35,500 nt of DNA from Acidobacteriota bacterium (GCA_016213725.1 JACQZS010000263.1:1-35500); one strand, 5' to 3'. Positions 1 through 8,429 are shown, counted from the stretch's first letter. A program made the numbers and translations. The notes: generated from the letters alone by a model not told the origin.

Positions 1-1
1 C

Positions 2-835
2 CAGGACCAGATCCAGCTCTCGCGCCGCTGGCAGGCCGTCGCCGGCCTGCGAATGGACCACTTCGACCTCCGTTACCACAACAACCGCAACAACGATCAG
101 CTCCGCCGCATCGATAACATGCTCTCTCCGCGCTTCGGCCTGGTCTTCAAGCCCACCGACGCCATTTCCCTGTATGCCAGCCGCAGCGTCTCGTTCCTGC
201 CCAGCGCCGGCGACCAGTTCTCCTCTCTCACCAACGTCACCCAGCAGTTGAAGCCCGAGAAGTTCACAAATCTCGAGGCCGGCGCCAAGTGGGATCTCCG
301 CCGCGGTCTAGCCCTCACAGCCGCCGTCTATCAACTGGACCGCACCAACACTCGCTCCATCGATCCAAACGACCCCACCCGCATCGTGCAGACTGGGAGT
401 CAGCGCAGCCGTGGGGTGGAACTCGGTGCCGCCGGCAGCGTCACTTCGAAGTGGCGCATGGCCGGAGGCTACGCCTATCAGGATGCCGTTATCACCGGCG
501 CCACCGCCGCCGCTCGCGCCGGCGCCCGCATTGCGCAGGTTCCGCGCGGTACGTTCTCCATCTGGAACAACTACCAGATCACGCGCCGCGCCGGTGCCGG
601 CCTGGGTATTCTTAACCGCGCCAGCATGTTCGCGGCGATAGACAACACCGTCGTCCTGCCGGGCTATACCCGCGCCGACGTGGCCGGCTTCTATCAGGTT
701 TCGGAGCGCTTCCGGCTCCAGGCGAATGTCGAGAACATTACCGGGCGCCGCTATTACGTCAACGCCGACGGCAACAACAACATCACGCCCGGCTATCCCC
801 GTGCGGTCCGCCTGGCCCTGGTGGCCCGCTTTTAG
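2..835 (+). CDS. TonB-dependent siderophore-type receptor, C-terminal part (5' end outside window)
   Basis: The reading frame is open from the left edge, so this is the C-terminal ~277 residues of a larger outer-membrane protein. The visible part alternates short polar strands and turns typical of a TonB-dependent beta-barrel. It includes the 'LSPRFGLVFKP' strand, a 'KPEKFTNLEAGAKWDL' segment characteristic of FhuA/FpvA-like receptors, a 'NVENITGRRYY' strand near the end and a terminal Phe, the usual outer-membrane insertion signal. Such receptors import ferric siderophores or other ligands using the TonB-ExbBD system. The plug domain and TonB box are not in the window, so substrate cannot be inferred. 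The stop codon sits inside a perfect hairpin shared with the convergent VWFA gene. Confidence 0.85.
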   Translation, partial: QDQIQLSRRWQAVAGLRMDHFDLRYHNNRNNDQLRRIDNMLSPRFGLVFKPTDAISLYASRSVSFLPSAGDQFSSLTNVTQQLKPEKFTNLEAGAKWDLRRGLALTAAVYQLDRTNTRSIDPNDPTRIVQTGSQRSRGVELGAAGSVTSKWRMAGGYAYQDAVITGATAAARAGARIAQVPRGTFSIWNNYQITRRAGAGLGILNRASMFAAIDNTVVLPGYTRADVAGFYQVSERFRLQANVENITGRRYYVNADGNNNITPGYPRAVRLALVARF

Positions 836-841
836 CGGGCC
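823..841. terminator. Hairpin overlapping the TonB receptor stop codon, between convergent genes
   Basis: GGCCCGCT (823-830) pairs perfectly with AGCGGGCC (834-841) around a TTT loop. The TAG stop of the receptor (833-835) lies in the loop/stem. The convergent VWFA gene ends at 843. The position suggests a bidirectional terminator, although there is no long T-tract. Confidence 0.5.
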
Positions 842-842
842 G

Positions 843-1850
843 CTAGTCCTTCTGCGCGTAGTACCCTTTGCGCACCTGGACCTTCTGGTCTTTGCTTGGC
901 GTGCGCACCTCGATCCGCCGGTATCCCCCGTCCCGCGCCGCGTTTGAGGAGGTGTATGAGGCCGAATACTGGCTGCGCATCTCCTGTTGGATCATGTCGT
1001 AGATGTCGTTCAGCGTCGTCCGCCGGTCCACGCGGAATACGCGCCCGCCAGTCTCATCCGCCATCCGCTTCATGGGCCCTTCGCCGCTCATCCCGCCGTA
1101 CTGCCAGCTGGTGTAGCGCGGATCTTCGAACATCACGCTATAGATGATGGCGTCCGACTTCTGCGCCTCTTCGATCGCTTTCTCGATCTTGATCCGGCTG
1201 CCGACGTCCACGCCGTCCGTAATCACCACCAGCGCCTTGCGGCCCACCTCGTTGCGCAGCTTTTCCTGTGAGGCCAGCCATACCGCTTCATAGAGAACCG
1301 TGCCGCGCCCGCCGCCGGGCATCGGCACGGTCGAGCCGGTCGGCGACATGCCGCTCACGCCCGCGTTCAGCTTCAATCCGCCCAGCCCCTTCTGCAGCAG
1401 CGCCAGCGAATTCGTGTGATCCTGCAGCAGCTCCGAATCCGCTCCGAAACTGATGATGAAGGCCTGGTCCTGCTTCTTCAAAACCTGTGAGAAGAACCGG
1501 TAGCTCGCGCTGCGCTCTTCCTCAATCAGCGCCTCCTGGCTGCGGCTCACGTCCACCAGCAGTCCGATGGTGAGCGGCAGGTTCGTCTCCCGCGAGAAGA
1601 ACTTCACCTCCTGCCGCTTGCCGTCCTCGAAGACCTGGATGTCGTCCTTCCCCAAATTCGCAAGATAGCCGCCCTTCTTGTCGCGGACGCTGAAGAACAG
1701 GTTCACCAGGTTGACGTCCACCTTGATGACCTGGTCCTGCTCTTCCACCTTCTGATCCGCGGGCCTCGGCGCCTGCGGCTTCGGAGGTTGGGCACACAGC
1801 GCCGCCGCCATGGGGGCCAACAATAGGAACCGTCTCATCCTTATCAACAT
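843..1850 (-). CDS. Secreted VWFA-domain protein (TIGR03436-type)
   Basis: This 335-residue protein begins with a signal peptide (MLIRMRRFLLLAPMAAALCAQ), followed by a Pro-rich linker. Next comes the conserved 'VDVNLVNLFFSVRDKKGGYLANLGKDDIQVFEDGK'-like segment that precedes the VWFA fold in this family. The MIDAS motif DxSxS is present as D100-V-S102-R-S104 in 'GLLVDVSRS', so divalent-metal binding is likely retained. 'VVITDGVDVGS' provides a further VWFA strand. Acidobacteriota carry many such proteins; their ligands are mostly unknown. The open frame extends upstream to 2000, but I place the start at 1850 because the signal peptide begins there and a purine-rich stretch precedes it. The gene diverges from the glycosylase gene with only 50 bp between starts. 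Confidence 0.88.
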   Translation of the reverse strand: MLIRMRRFLLLAPMAAALCAQPPKPQAPRPADQKVEEQDQVIKVDVNLVNLFFSVRDKKGGYLANLGKDDIQVFEDGKRQEVKFFSRETNLPLTIGLLVDVSRSQEALIEEERSASYRFFSQVLKKQDQAFIISFGADSELLQDHTNSLALLQKGLGGLKLNAGVSGMSPTGSTVPMPGGGRGTVLYEAVWLASQEKLRNEVGRKALVVITDGVDVGSRIKIEKAIEEAQKSDAIIYSVMFEDPRYTSWQYGGMSGEGPMKRMADETGGRVFRVDRRTTLNDIYDMIQQEMRSQYSASYTSSNAARDGGYRRIEVRTPSKDQKVQVRKGYYAQKD

Positions 1851-1900
1851 GACACATCTCTGGATGCGGCCTGTCGTCGAACTGTTACACTCAACTTCTG

Positions 1901-2506
1901 ATGAAGCTGGCCGTTGCCCACCTCCAAGCCAATGACCGCCGCATGGCCGCCCTGATTGAGGCGGTCGGCCCCTGCCGCATGCGCTACAGCCCGGCCACAT
2001 ATGAGACCGTCGCCCGTTCCATCGTCAGCCAGCAGCTCAGCAACAAGGCCGCCTCCACCATCTACGGACGGCTGCTGGACGCCCTCGGCTCCGCCGGCGT
2101 CACCCCACATGCCGTTCTCAAGCTCTCCCACGACCAGCTCCGCTCCTTTGGACTCAGCGCCGCCAAGAGCAAGTATCTCCACGGACTGGCCCATTCCACC
2201 CTCGACGGCACCCTCGACTTCAACCTCCTCCCCAAACTCTCCGACGACGATGCGCTCGCCCACCTCTGCCAGGCCAAGGGCGTGGGCGTGTGGACCGCGC
2301 AGATGTTCCTGATCTTCGCCCTGCGCCGCCGCGACATCCTCCCCACCGGGGATGCCGGGGTCCGTGGCGCGATGCGAACACTCTACCGGCTGAAGGAACT
2401 TCCTACCCCCGAGGAGATGGTCCGCCGCGCCCGCCCCTGGCGGCCCTATGCCTCCATCGCCAGCTGGTATCTGTGGAGCAGCCTCGAACTCAAAGAGCCG
2501 GTGTAG
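1901..2506 (+). CDS. DNA-3-methyladenine glycosylase, AlkA-like (HhH-GPD)
   Basis: The 201-residue protein carries the HhH-GPD base-excision fold. 'ARSIVSQQLSNKAA' (about residues 38-51) is the family's conserved helix. 'CQAKGVGVWTAQMFLIFAL' (123-141) is the helix-hairpin-helix that grips the DNA backbone. 'PTGDAGV' places the catalytic Asp at D151. The length matches the short bacterial AlkA-like enzymes that lack the N-terminal AlkA domain. Such enzymes remove alkylated purines by hydrolysing the N-glycosidic bond. It acts alone in this context, divergent from a VWFA gene and followed by a 236-bp regulatory gap. No [4Fe-4S] cysteine motif is present, which argues against MutY or Nth. Confidence 0.85.
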   Translation: MKLAVAHLQANDRRMAALIEAVGPCRMRYSPATYETVARSIVSQQLSNKAASTIYGRLLDALGSAGVTPHAVLKLSHDQLRSFGLSAAKSKYLHGLAHSTLDGTLDFNLLPKLSDDDALAHLCQAKGVGVWTAQMFLIFALRRRDILPTGDAGVRGAMRTLYRLKELPTPEEMVRRARPWRPYASIASWYLWSSLELKEPV

Positions 2507-2684
2507 AACTTTTCAACGGCTGGTCGGATTTTTCATCGATCGCTGCACTTCGTTGAAAACAAATAACTTGTTCTGTTTCTTCGCGTTTCGTAGCCACTCG
2601 CTGTTGGAATCCTCTACAATCGGCCGGCTTGTGGAAATGCGTGAAACATCTTTTTAATCAATAGCTTAAGAGCGAATTACGGTT

Positions 2685-2700
2685 TGGCCCTCCAGCTGCA
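2685..2700 (+). promoter_or_regulatory. Candidate sigma-54 (-24/-12) promoter for the redox operon
   Basis: TTGGCCC followed by CTGCA gives the invariant GG (2686-2687), exactly ten bases, then GC (2698-2699), as required for RpoN promoters. The predicted start near 2711 would leave a ~32-nt leader before the ATG at 2743. The leader contains a small hairpin (CCGAC-TGA-GTCGG, 2714-2726) and an AAGAGGA ribosome-binding site (2731-2737). The operon's fifth gene encodes a sigma-54 activator, which supports the call. The rest of this gap (2507-2684) is notably AT-richer than its surroundings, as expected for upstream activator sites, but I could not define an operator. Confidence 0.55.
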
Positions 2701-2742
2701 CTTAGGAAAGTGTCCGACTGAGTCGGCAGAAAGAGGAATCAA

Positions 2743-3414
2743 ATGGTAGTTCTACTCGTCGTCGTTACATTCGCAGTCTTCATCGGGATCGATATGCTCA
2801 TGAACCGCAAGCGCGTCCCCGTGGTCCCCACGCTGACAGAGGCCCAGGCCGAGCCGGCCATGGCCGGGGAAGAGATGATCCTGAGCGGCTTTCGCATGCC
2901 CGCCAACCTTCGTTACCATGCCGGCCACACCTGGCTGCAGCGCGAACGCAAGAGCGTCCAGCGCGTTGGCGTGGATGAGTTTGCCGCCGTCATCGCCGGC
3001 CCCGTCGAGAAGATCGAAATGCCGAAAGCCGGCCAATGGGTGCGCCAGGGACAGAAGGTGTTCTCCTTCTTCCGCGGCGGCGAGAAGATCGAACTGGTCT
3101 CCCCGGTGGAAGGCGAAGTGCTCGAAGTGAATGCCGAAATCGCGGCCAAGCCGTCGATGCTCCGCGAAGATCCCTACGGCAAGGGCTGGCTCATGACCGT
3201 CTTCTCGCCCGACGAAGAAGGCCCCTCCCGCAACCTGCTCCCCGCCAACCTGCTCCGCTCCTGGATGAACGATGCCAGCCAGGCCTTCTACCGCCTCCAG
3301 CCCCAGCTCGCCGGCGCCACGGCCGCTGACGGCGGGAAAGCGTGGAAAGATGCCACGGCCCACCTCTCGCCCGAGGAGTGGAAACGCGTTGCCGGCGAGC
3401 TGCTGATGAGCTAA
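2743..3414 (+). CDS. Membrane-anchored GcvH-like (lipoyl-fold) protein
   Basis: This 223-residue protein starts with one membrane segment (residues 2-20). After a linker it carries a domain resembling glycine cleavage H-protein: 'YHAGHTWLQRE' (58-68), 'VGVDEFAAVIAGPVEKIEMPKAG' in two adjoining stretches (75-97), 'ELVSPVEGEVLEVN' (117-130) and a 'PYGKGWLMTV' segment matching the H-protein 'PYGxGWL' region. In true GcvH the lipoylated Lys lies seven residues before the Ser of 'SPVSGEV'. Here that position is Gly113, and the nearest Lys is K115, five before. No glycine-cleavage genes are nearby. It is the first gene of an operon with [4Fe-4S] and NrfD-type genes, so a structural or carrier role in that complex is inferred. 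The start is supported by AAGAGGA five bases upstream. Confidence 0.72.
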   Translation: MVVLLVVVTFAVFIGIDMLMNRKRVPVVPTLTEAQAEPAMAGEEMILSGFRMPANLRYHAGHTWLQRERKSVQRVGVDEFAAVIAGPVEKIEMPKAGQWVRQGQKVFSFFRGGEKIELVSPVEGEVLEVNAEIAAKPSMLREDPYGKGWLMTVFSPDEEGPSRNLLPANLLRSWMNDASQAFYRLQPQLAGATAADGGKAWKDATAHLSPEEWKRVAGELLMS

Positions 3415-3488
3415 CGTTCATCTTCTGTTGAAAAACTATACACGGATCTGAAAGTCTGATATACAGTAAGCGGGAGTCTAGAAAACGT

Positions 3489-4232
3489 ATGGCGAGAGCC
3501 CTTCTCTACGACAGCACCCTTTGCGTCGGATGCAGGCAGTGCGAATCTGCCTGCTCCACCCGGTGGAAGCTGCCCTACGACGACAAGATCGCGGCCGAGG
3601 AAAAGACCTCAGCCCACAAATTGACTACCATCCGCACGTACGGTGAACGATTCTCGCGCAAGCTGTGCATGCATTGCCAGGACCCAGCCTGTGCTTCGGT
3701 TTGCCCGGTGGCCGCCCTTCGAAAGACGGCCGCTGGGCCCGTTGTTTATGAGGCGGACCGCTGCATGGGCTGCCGCTACTGCATGGCGGCCTGCCCCTTC
3801 CAGGTGCCCTCCTATGAATGGAACGCGCGCCTGCCGCTGGTGAGAAAGTGCGATTTCTGCTCTGACCGGGTTCCCACGAACGGCCCCACCCGCTGCTCGG
3901 AGGAGTGCCCGACGGGCGCCTCCATCACTGGCGAGCGGAGTCAACTCATCGCCGAGGCCAAGAAGCGGATCGCCGAAAAGCCCACTGAGTATTACCAGAA
4001 GATCTACGGCATTGAGGAAGTGGGCGGAACCTCCGTCCTCGTCCTCTCCGCGGTTCCTTTCGAGCAGATCGGCTACAACACCAAGGTGGAGAAATCCGCC
4101 CTGCCTCAGTACACCTGGAACGCCTTGCAGCACATCCCCGACGTCGTCGTCATGGGCACCGTCCTCATGGGCGGCGTCTACTGGATCAGCCATCGCAAGG
4201 AGCAGGTTGCAAAAGAGGAGGGCCGGCAATGA
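3489..4232 (+). CDS. Four-cluster [4Fe-4S] ferredoxin subunit, HybA/HmcB/DmsB-like
   Basis: Sixteen cysteines form four ferredoxin-like motifs: C12-x2-C15-x2-C18-x3-C22, C60-x2-C63-x4-C68-x3-C72, C92-x2-C95-x2-C98-x3-C102, and C121-x2-C124-x11-C136-x3-C140. This is the pattern of electron-transfer subunits of the complex iron-sulfur molybdoenzyme and hydrogenase families. A hydrophobic segment near the C-terminus (about 218-236) could anchor it, as in HybA. Unlike HybA, there is no Tat signal at the N-terminus. The 3' end overlaps the next gene at ATGA, implying coupled translation with the NrfD-like subunit. It should relay electrons between the membrane quinol site and an unknown partner, because no catalytic subunit is encoded in the operon. 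Confidence 0.88.
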   Translation: MARALLYDSTLCVGCRQCESACSTRWKLPYDDKIAAEEKTSAHKLTTIRTYGERFSRKLCMHCQDPACASVCPVAALRKTAAGPVVYEADRCMGCRYCMAACPFQVPSYEWNARLPLVRKCDFCSDRVPTNGPTRCSEECPTGASITGERSQLIAEAKKRIAEKPTEYYQKIYGIEEVGGTSVLVLSAVPFEQIGYNTKVEKSALPQYTWNALQHIPDVVVMGTVLMGGVYWISHRKEQVAKEEGRQ

Positions 4233-5404
4233 CACTTATGCGGAAGTACTTCTGGCGCGGCATCTTCTGGATCCTCATCGCCGGCGGCGCGTGGTCCACT
4301 TTCGTGCGCTTCTACTACGGCCTGGGCGCATCCACCAATCTCTCCGACCAGTTCCCCTGGGGCATCTGGATCGGCTTCGATATCCTGTGCGGCGTGGGCC
4401 TCGCCGCGGGCGGCTTCACGCTGGCGGCCATCGTCCACATCTTCAACATCAAGAGCTTCCACGCCATTGTGCGCCCGGCCATTCTAACGGCCTTCCTCGG
4501 CTACCTGCTGGTGGTCGTCGCGCTGATGTTCGACCTGGGCCGACCGTACCGCATCTGGCACCCCATTATCATGTGGAATCCGCGGTCCGTGATGTTCGAG
4601 GTAGGCTGGTGCGTCACGCTCTACACCACCGTTCTCTTCCTGGAGTTTCTGCCGGCCGTGCTGGAGCGCTTCAAGCTGCGCAAGGCCCAGGCCGTGCTGA
4701 AGAACGTCATGCTGCCCATCATCATCGCGGGCGTCATCCTCTCCACGCTCCACCAGAGTTCGCTGGGCAGCCTGTTCCTGATCTTCCCGAACAAGCTGCA
4801 TCCGCTGTGGTACACCTCGATGCTGCCGGTGCTCTTCTACGTCTCGGCCATCGCCACCGGCCTGGCCATGACCATTTTCGAGTCCTGGCACAGCTCGAAG
4901 GCCTTCGGCCGCCAGCTGGAGTATTCGCTCATCTGCAAGCTGAGCCGGATTCTGGCCGTGGTCATCTCCGTTTACATGGCGCTGCGTTTCCTCGATCTCA
5001 TCCACCGCGGCGCGCTGAGCACGCTCAACCAGCCCGGGATGGAGCGCTGGCTCTTTGGCCTAGAGATCGTCCTCATGGCCGTCCCCATGCTCATGTTCTT
5101 CCGCGAGAAGACCCGCGAGAACCCGCACTCCGTTTACCTCGGGGCGGTCCTGTTCCTGCTCGGCTTCGTCACCAACCGCCTGAACATGAGCACCACCGCG
5201 CTGGAGGCGAGTTCCGGCGTCAAGTACTTCCCCAAGTGGACCGAACTGGCCGTCACGCTGGCCATCATCGCCGCCGGCTTCGCCATCTTCCGTTTCGCCG
5301 TCCACTACCTGCCCATCTTTGAAGACGAGCACGCTCACGAAGAGGAGCAGCGGGACTCTCCGGCCCACGACCTGCCGGTCCTGGCCACTGCCAAGGGAGA
5401 CTGA
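4229..5404 (+). CDS. NrfD/PsrC/HybB-family integral membrane subunit
   Basis: The 391-residue, strongly hydrophobic protein has multiple predicted transmembrane helices and the length typical of HybB. Recognisable features include 'WGIWIGFDILCGVGLAAGGFTLA' (split over the second helix), 'FDLGRPYRIWHPIIMWNPRS', which is the conserved NrfD/HybB loop, and 'HQSSLGSLFLI'. This family binds quinone in the membrane and exchanges electrons with the [4Fe-4S] partner encoded immediately upstream. The start codon overlaps the previous stop (ATGA), and the acidic/His-rich cytoplasmic tail is 'EDEHAHEEEQ'. Whether the complex reduces or oxidises quinone cannot be told from sequence. Confidence 0.88.
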   Translation: MTLMRKYFWRGIFWILIAGGAWSTFVRFYYGLGASTNLSDQFPWGIWIGFDILCGVGLAAGGFTLAAIVHIFNIKSFHAIVRPAILTAFLGYLLVVVALMFDLGRPYRIWHPIIMWNPRSVMFEVGWCVTLYTTVLFLEFLPAVLERFKLRKAQAVLKNVMLPIIIAGVILSTLHQSSLGSLFLIFPNKLHPLWYTSMLPVLFYVSAIATGLAMTIFESWHSSKAFGRQLEYSLICKLSRILAVVISVYMALRFLDLIHRGALSTLNQPGMERWLFGLEIVLMAVPMLMFFREKTRENPHSVYLGAVLFLLGFVTNRLNMSTTALEASSGVKYFPKWTELAVTLAIIAAGFAIFRFAVHYLPIFEDEHAHEEEQRDSPAHDLPVLATAKGD

Positions 5405-5425
5405 TCCTCAGGAGCGCCCTCCCCC

Positions 5426-7072
5426 TTGAATAAGCACACGATCCGCCTGCCGAGATTCGGGCTGGCCGCCAAGTTGGCGGGCTGCCTCGCCGGTGCGGTG
5501 ATCGTGTGCTTTGCCATATTCGGGTACTTCCATCAGCGGCTGGAACAGCGCCACCTGGAGGCGCTGGTCTCGCTCTCGGCCGAGCGCGTCACCGACATCG
5601 TGCACTCGGCCGCCTGGCAGGCGATGCTCCACAACGACCGCCAGATGCTCTACAACATGATTCGCGACATTGGCCGCGAGCCGGGCGTCCGGCGTCTGCG
5701 CATCATCAACGAGGACGGCCGCATCCAGCACTCCACCGATACCCCGGAAATGGGCACGCTCATCGACAAGAGCGCCGAGTCCTGCTACGCGTGCCACGCC
5801 CAGTCTCAGCCGCTCACGAAGCTCAACCGCAAGGACCGGGCGCGCATCTTCATGGACGAGCAGGGCCGCCGCACGCTGGCCGTCATCCGCCCCATCGAGA
5901 ACGATAAGGAGTGCAGCAACGCCGCCTGCCACGCCCACCCTGAGTCTCGCCGCATTCTCGGCGTGATCGACGCGCACCTGGCGCTCGATGCCGTGGACGC
6001 GCAGCTGGCCGAGCACCGCACGCAGGTCTTCCAGTTCACGGCCGGCGCGGCCATCGTCGCCTGCCTGCTCTCCCTCGCTTTCGTCTGGTTCTTCGTGCAC
6101 CGCCCGGTGCGGGAGCTGATGCTTGGCACGCTCCAGCTGGCCGGCGGCCGTATGAGCCATCGCATCGACGTCCACTCCAGCGACGAACTGGGCGTTCTCG
6201 CCGCCTCGTTCAACGAGATGGCGCAGGAACTGGAGGAGGCGCACTCCGAACTCACGCACTGGGCCCACACGCTGGAAGACCGCGTGAAGCGCAAGACCGC
6301 AGAACTCGAAACCGCCCAGAAGGGACTCATCCACACGGAGAAGATGGCATCCCTCGGCCGCCTCGCCGCCACGGTGGCCCACGAAGTGAACAACCCATTA
6401 TTCGGTATGCTGACCTATGCCCGTCTCGTGCTGAAGGACTTGCAAAAACCGGAGATCAACGACGCCGCCCGCGCCCGGATGGTGGATTCCCTCAAGGTGA
6501 TCGAGCGCGAGAGCCGCCGCTGCGGCGACCTGATGAAGAACCTCCTGGCCTTCGCCCGCCAGAGCCCTCCGCAGCGCACGATGGTCCAGATGAATCTCGT
6601 CGTCGAGCGCGCCGTCAAGCTGGTGGCCCATCAGCTGGAACTCGCGCAGACCGCCCTGATTCTGGAGCTCGACCCCCAACTTCCCGAAGTCAGCTGCGAC
6701 GCCGGCCAGATCCAGCAGGTGCTCATCGTCCTGCTCTCCAACGCCAGTGAGGCGCTGGGCCGCGGCGGTGAAATCCGCATCCGCACGGCCCGCACCGGCA
6801 CAGGCCGGGGCGTGGAGCTGGTCGTTGCCGACAACGGCCCCGGCATTCCGCCGGAGATCCAGCTGCAGGTCTTCGAACCGTTCTTCTCCACCAAGGACGA
6901 CCAGCACCGCACCGGCCTCGGCCTGGCCGTGGCCAAGGGCATTGTGGAGCGCCACGGCGGGGCTCTCGAGCTGCGCTCCGCGCCGGGCGCGGGCGCCGAA
7001 TTCACCGTCAGGCTTCCCTTGGATTCGAGCCCCGAGGCTCTGGCCGGGGCAGCTAAGGAACAAATCGCATGA
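5426..7072 (+). CDS. Membrane sensor histidine kinase with periplasmic c-heme-like motifs
   Basis: Domain order in 548 residues: TM1 (about 12-34), periplasmic domain, TM2 (about 204-224), HAMP (225-278), HisKA with H319 in 'VAHEVNNPL', and HATPase_c with 'LLSNASEAL', 'DNGPGIP', 'FEPFFSTKD' and 'TGLGLAVAKGI'. The periplasmic part contains C120-YA-C123-H124, a classic CxxCH c-heme site, and C163-x4-C168-H169, a CX4CH variant. The kinase is therefore probably heme-bearing and could sense redox state, O2 or NO. The start is TTG at 5426, supported by AGGAG at 5410-5414; no better in-frame start precedes TM1. It sits between the NrfD-like gene and its response regulator, overlapping the latter by ATGA. 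Confidence 0.88.
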   Translation: MNKHTIRLPRFGLAAKLAGCLAGAVIVCFAIFGYFHQRLEQRHLEALVSLSAERVTDIVHSAAWQAMLHNDRQMLYNMIRDIGREPGVRRLRIINEDGRIQHSTDTPEMGTLIDKSAESCYACHAQSQPLTKLNRKDRARIFMDEQGRRTLAVIRPIENDKECSNAACHAHPESRRILGVIDAHLALDAVDAQLAEHRTQVFQFTAGAAIVACLLSLAFVWFFVHRPVRELMLGTLQLAGGRMSHRIDVHSSDELGVLAASFNEMAQELEEAHSELTHWAHTLEDRVKRKTAELETAQKGLIHTEKMASLGRLAATVAHEVNNPLFGMLTYARLVLKDLQKPEINDAARARMVDSLKVIERESRRCGDLMKNLLAFARQSPPQRTMVQMNLVVERAVKLVAHQLELAQTALILELDPQLPEVSCDAGQIQQVLIVLLSNASEALGRGGEIRIRTARTGTGRGVELVVADNGPGIPPEIQLQVFEPFFSTKDDQHRTGLGLAVAKGIVERHGGALELRSAPGAGAEFTVRLPLDSSPEALAGAAKEQIA

Positions 7073-8421
7073 GCAAAGGCAAGCTGCTGATTGTTGACGA
7101 CGACATTGTCGTCCGCGACTCGCTGGGCAAGTGGTTCGAGAGCGAAGATTTTGAAGTGACCATCGCTTCCGGCGCCGCCGCCGCATTGGAAATCCTCTCG
7201 CGCCAGCGCTTCGATCTCGCGCTGGTCGACATCAAGATGCCCGGGGTGGACGGCATCGAGTTGCAGGCCAAGCTCAAAGATGTGGACCCGCGCATGCCCG
7301 TGGTCATCATGACGGGTTACGCCTCGGTGGAAACCGCCGTCCGCGCGCTGAAGAACGGCGCCTACGACTACATCACCAAGCCCTTCGATCCCGACGAACT
7401 GGTCCACCTCGTCACGAACGCCATCGCCCACCGTGCCGCAGAGCGCGAAGTGGAGCGCCTCAAGGACAACCTCCAGCAGGTGTTTCCGGAAACCAACCTC
7501 ATCGGCCAGAGCCCGGCGATGAGGCGCGTGGTTGAACTGATTCACACCGTGGCCCCCACCGACGCCACCGTGCTCATCACCGGCGAAAGCGGCACCGGCA
7601 AGGAAGTAGTGGCCCGCGCCATCCACGCCGCCAGCCCCCGGCGCTACAACCCCATGGTCACCATCCACTGCGGCGCGCTCACCGAAACCCTGCTGGAGAG
7701 CGAGCTGTTCGGACACGAACGCGGGGCCTTCACCGGCGCCCAGGCCCGCAAGAAGGGCAAGTTCGAAGTGGCCGAAGGCGGCAGCGTTTTTCTGGACGAG
7801 ATCAGCGACATCAGCCTGCGCGTGCAGACCGATCTGCTGCGCGTGCTGCAGGAGAAAGAGATTGTCCGCGTCGGCGACACGCAGGCCGTCAAGGTGGATT
7901 TCCGCGCCATCGCCGCCACCAACAAGCGCCTGGAAACGCTGGTGGAGGAGCGCACTTTCCGGCCCGACCTCTACTACCGCCTCAACGTCTTCGCCATCGA
8001 CATCCCGCCCCTGCGCGCCCGGCGCGAAGACGTCGCCGTGCTGGCCGATTTCTTCCTGAAGAAGTTCGCCGCGCAGATGAACCGGCCCGAACAGCGCCTC
8101 ACTCCCAAGGCCGCTGAACTCCTCACCGGCTACAACTGGCCCGGCAATGTCCGCGAACTCGAAAACGCCATCGAGCGCGCGCTGCTGATGAACCGCGATC
8201 TCGATCTGCGGCCGGAGGACTTCCCATTCCAGCTCCATCCCGCAGCGCCGGCGATGGCCTCCGGCCAGCGGCTGGAGGACATCGAGAAAGCGCACATTGA
8301 GAGCATGCTGGCCGAGACGGGCTGGAACCTTTCCAAGACGGCCCGGGTGCTCGACATCGATCGCACCACGCTCTACAACAAGATCCGGCGCTATGGGTTG
8401 AAAGACCCGGCAGAGAGGTAG
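7069..8421 (+). CDS. NtrC-family sigma-54-dependent response regulator
   Basis: The 450-residue protein has a receiver domain with acidic residues D10-D12 and phospho-acceptor D54 ('LVDIKMPG'). The central AAA+ sigma-54 activation domain has Walker A 'GESGTGKE', the sigma-54-contacting loop 'GAFTGA', Walker B 'GGSVFLDEI' and the R-finger region. The C-terminal Fis-type helix-turn-helix is 'NLSKTARVLDIDRTTLYNKIRRYGL'. It overlaps the kinase gene by ATGA, so the two form a two-component pair. The sigma-54 promoter match at 2685-2700 suggests it activates its own operon. All key residues are intact. Confidence 0.95.
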   Translation: MSKGKLLIVDDDIVVRDSLGKWFESEDFEVTIASGAAAALEILSRQRFDLALVDIKMPGVDGIELQAKLKDVDPRMPVVIMTGYASVETAVRALKNGAYDYITKPFDPDELVHLVTNAIAHRAAEREVERLKDNLQQVFPETNLIGQSPAMRRVVELIHTVAPTDATVLITGESGTGKEVVARAIHAASPRRYNPMVTIHCGALTETLLESELFGHERGAFTGAQARKKGKFEVAEGGSVFLDEISDISLRVQTDLLRVLQEKEIVRVGDTQAVKVDFRAIAATNKRLETLVEERTFRPDLYYRLNVFAIDIPPLRARREDVAVLADFFLKKFAAQMNRPEQRLTPKAAELLTGYNWPGNVRELENAIERALLMNRDLDLRPEDFPFQLHPAAPAMASGQRLEDIEKAHIESMLAETGWNLSKTARVLDIDRTTLYNKIRRYGLKDPAER

Positions 8422-8429
8422 GCCGCGCC

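Noticed and set aside
3415..3488. Possible second promoter (TTGAAA and TATACA elements) between the GcvH-like and [4Fe-4S] genes
   Set aside because: Spacing between the hexamers does not fit sigma-70 and the gap is short; co-transcription from the upstream promoter is simpler.
6631..8295. 554-aa minus-strand open frame opposite the kinase and response regulator genes
   Set aside because: It is antisense to two genes with full sets of conserved motifs, and its translation is Gly/Val/Asp/His-rich without domains, a usual shadow in high-GC DNA.
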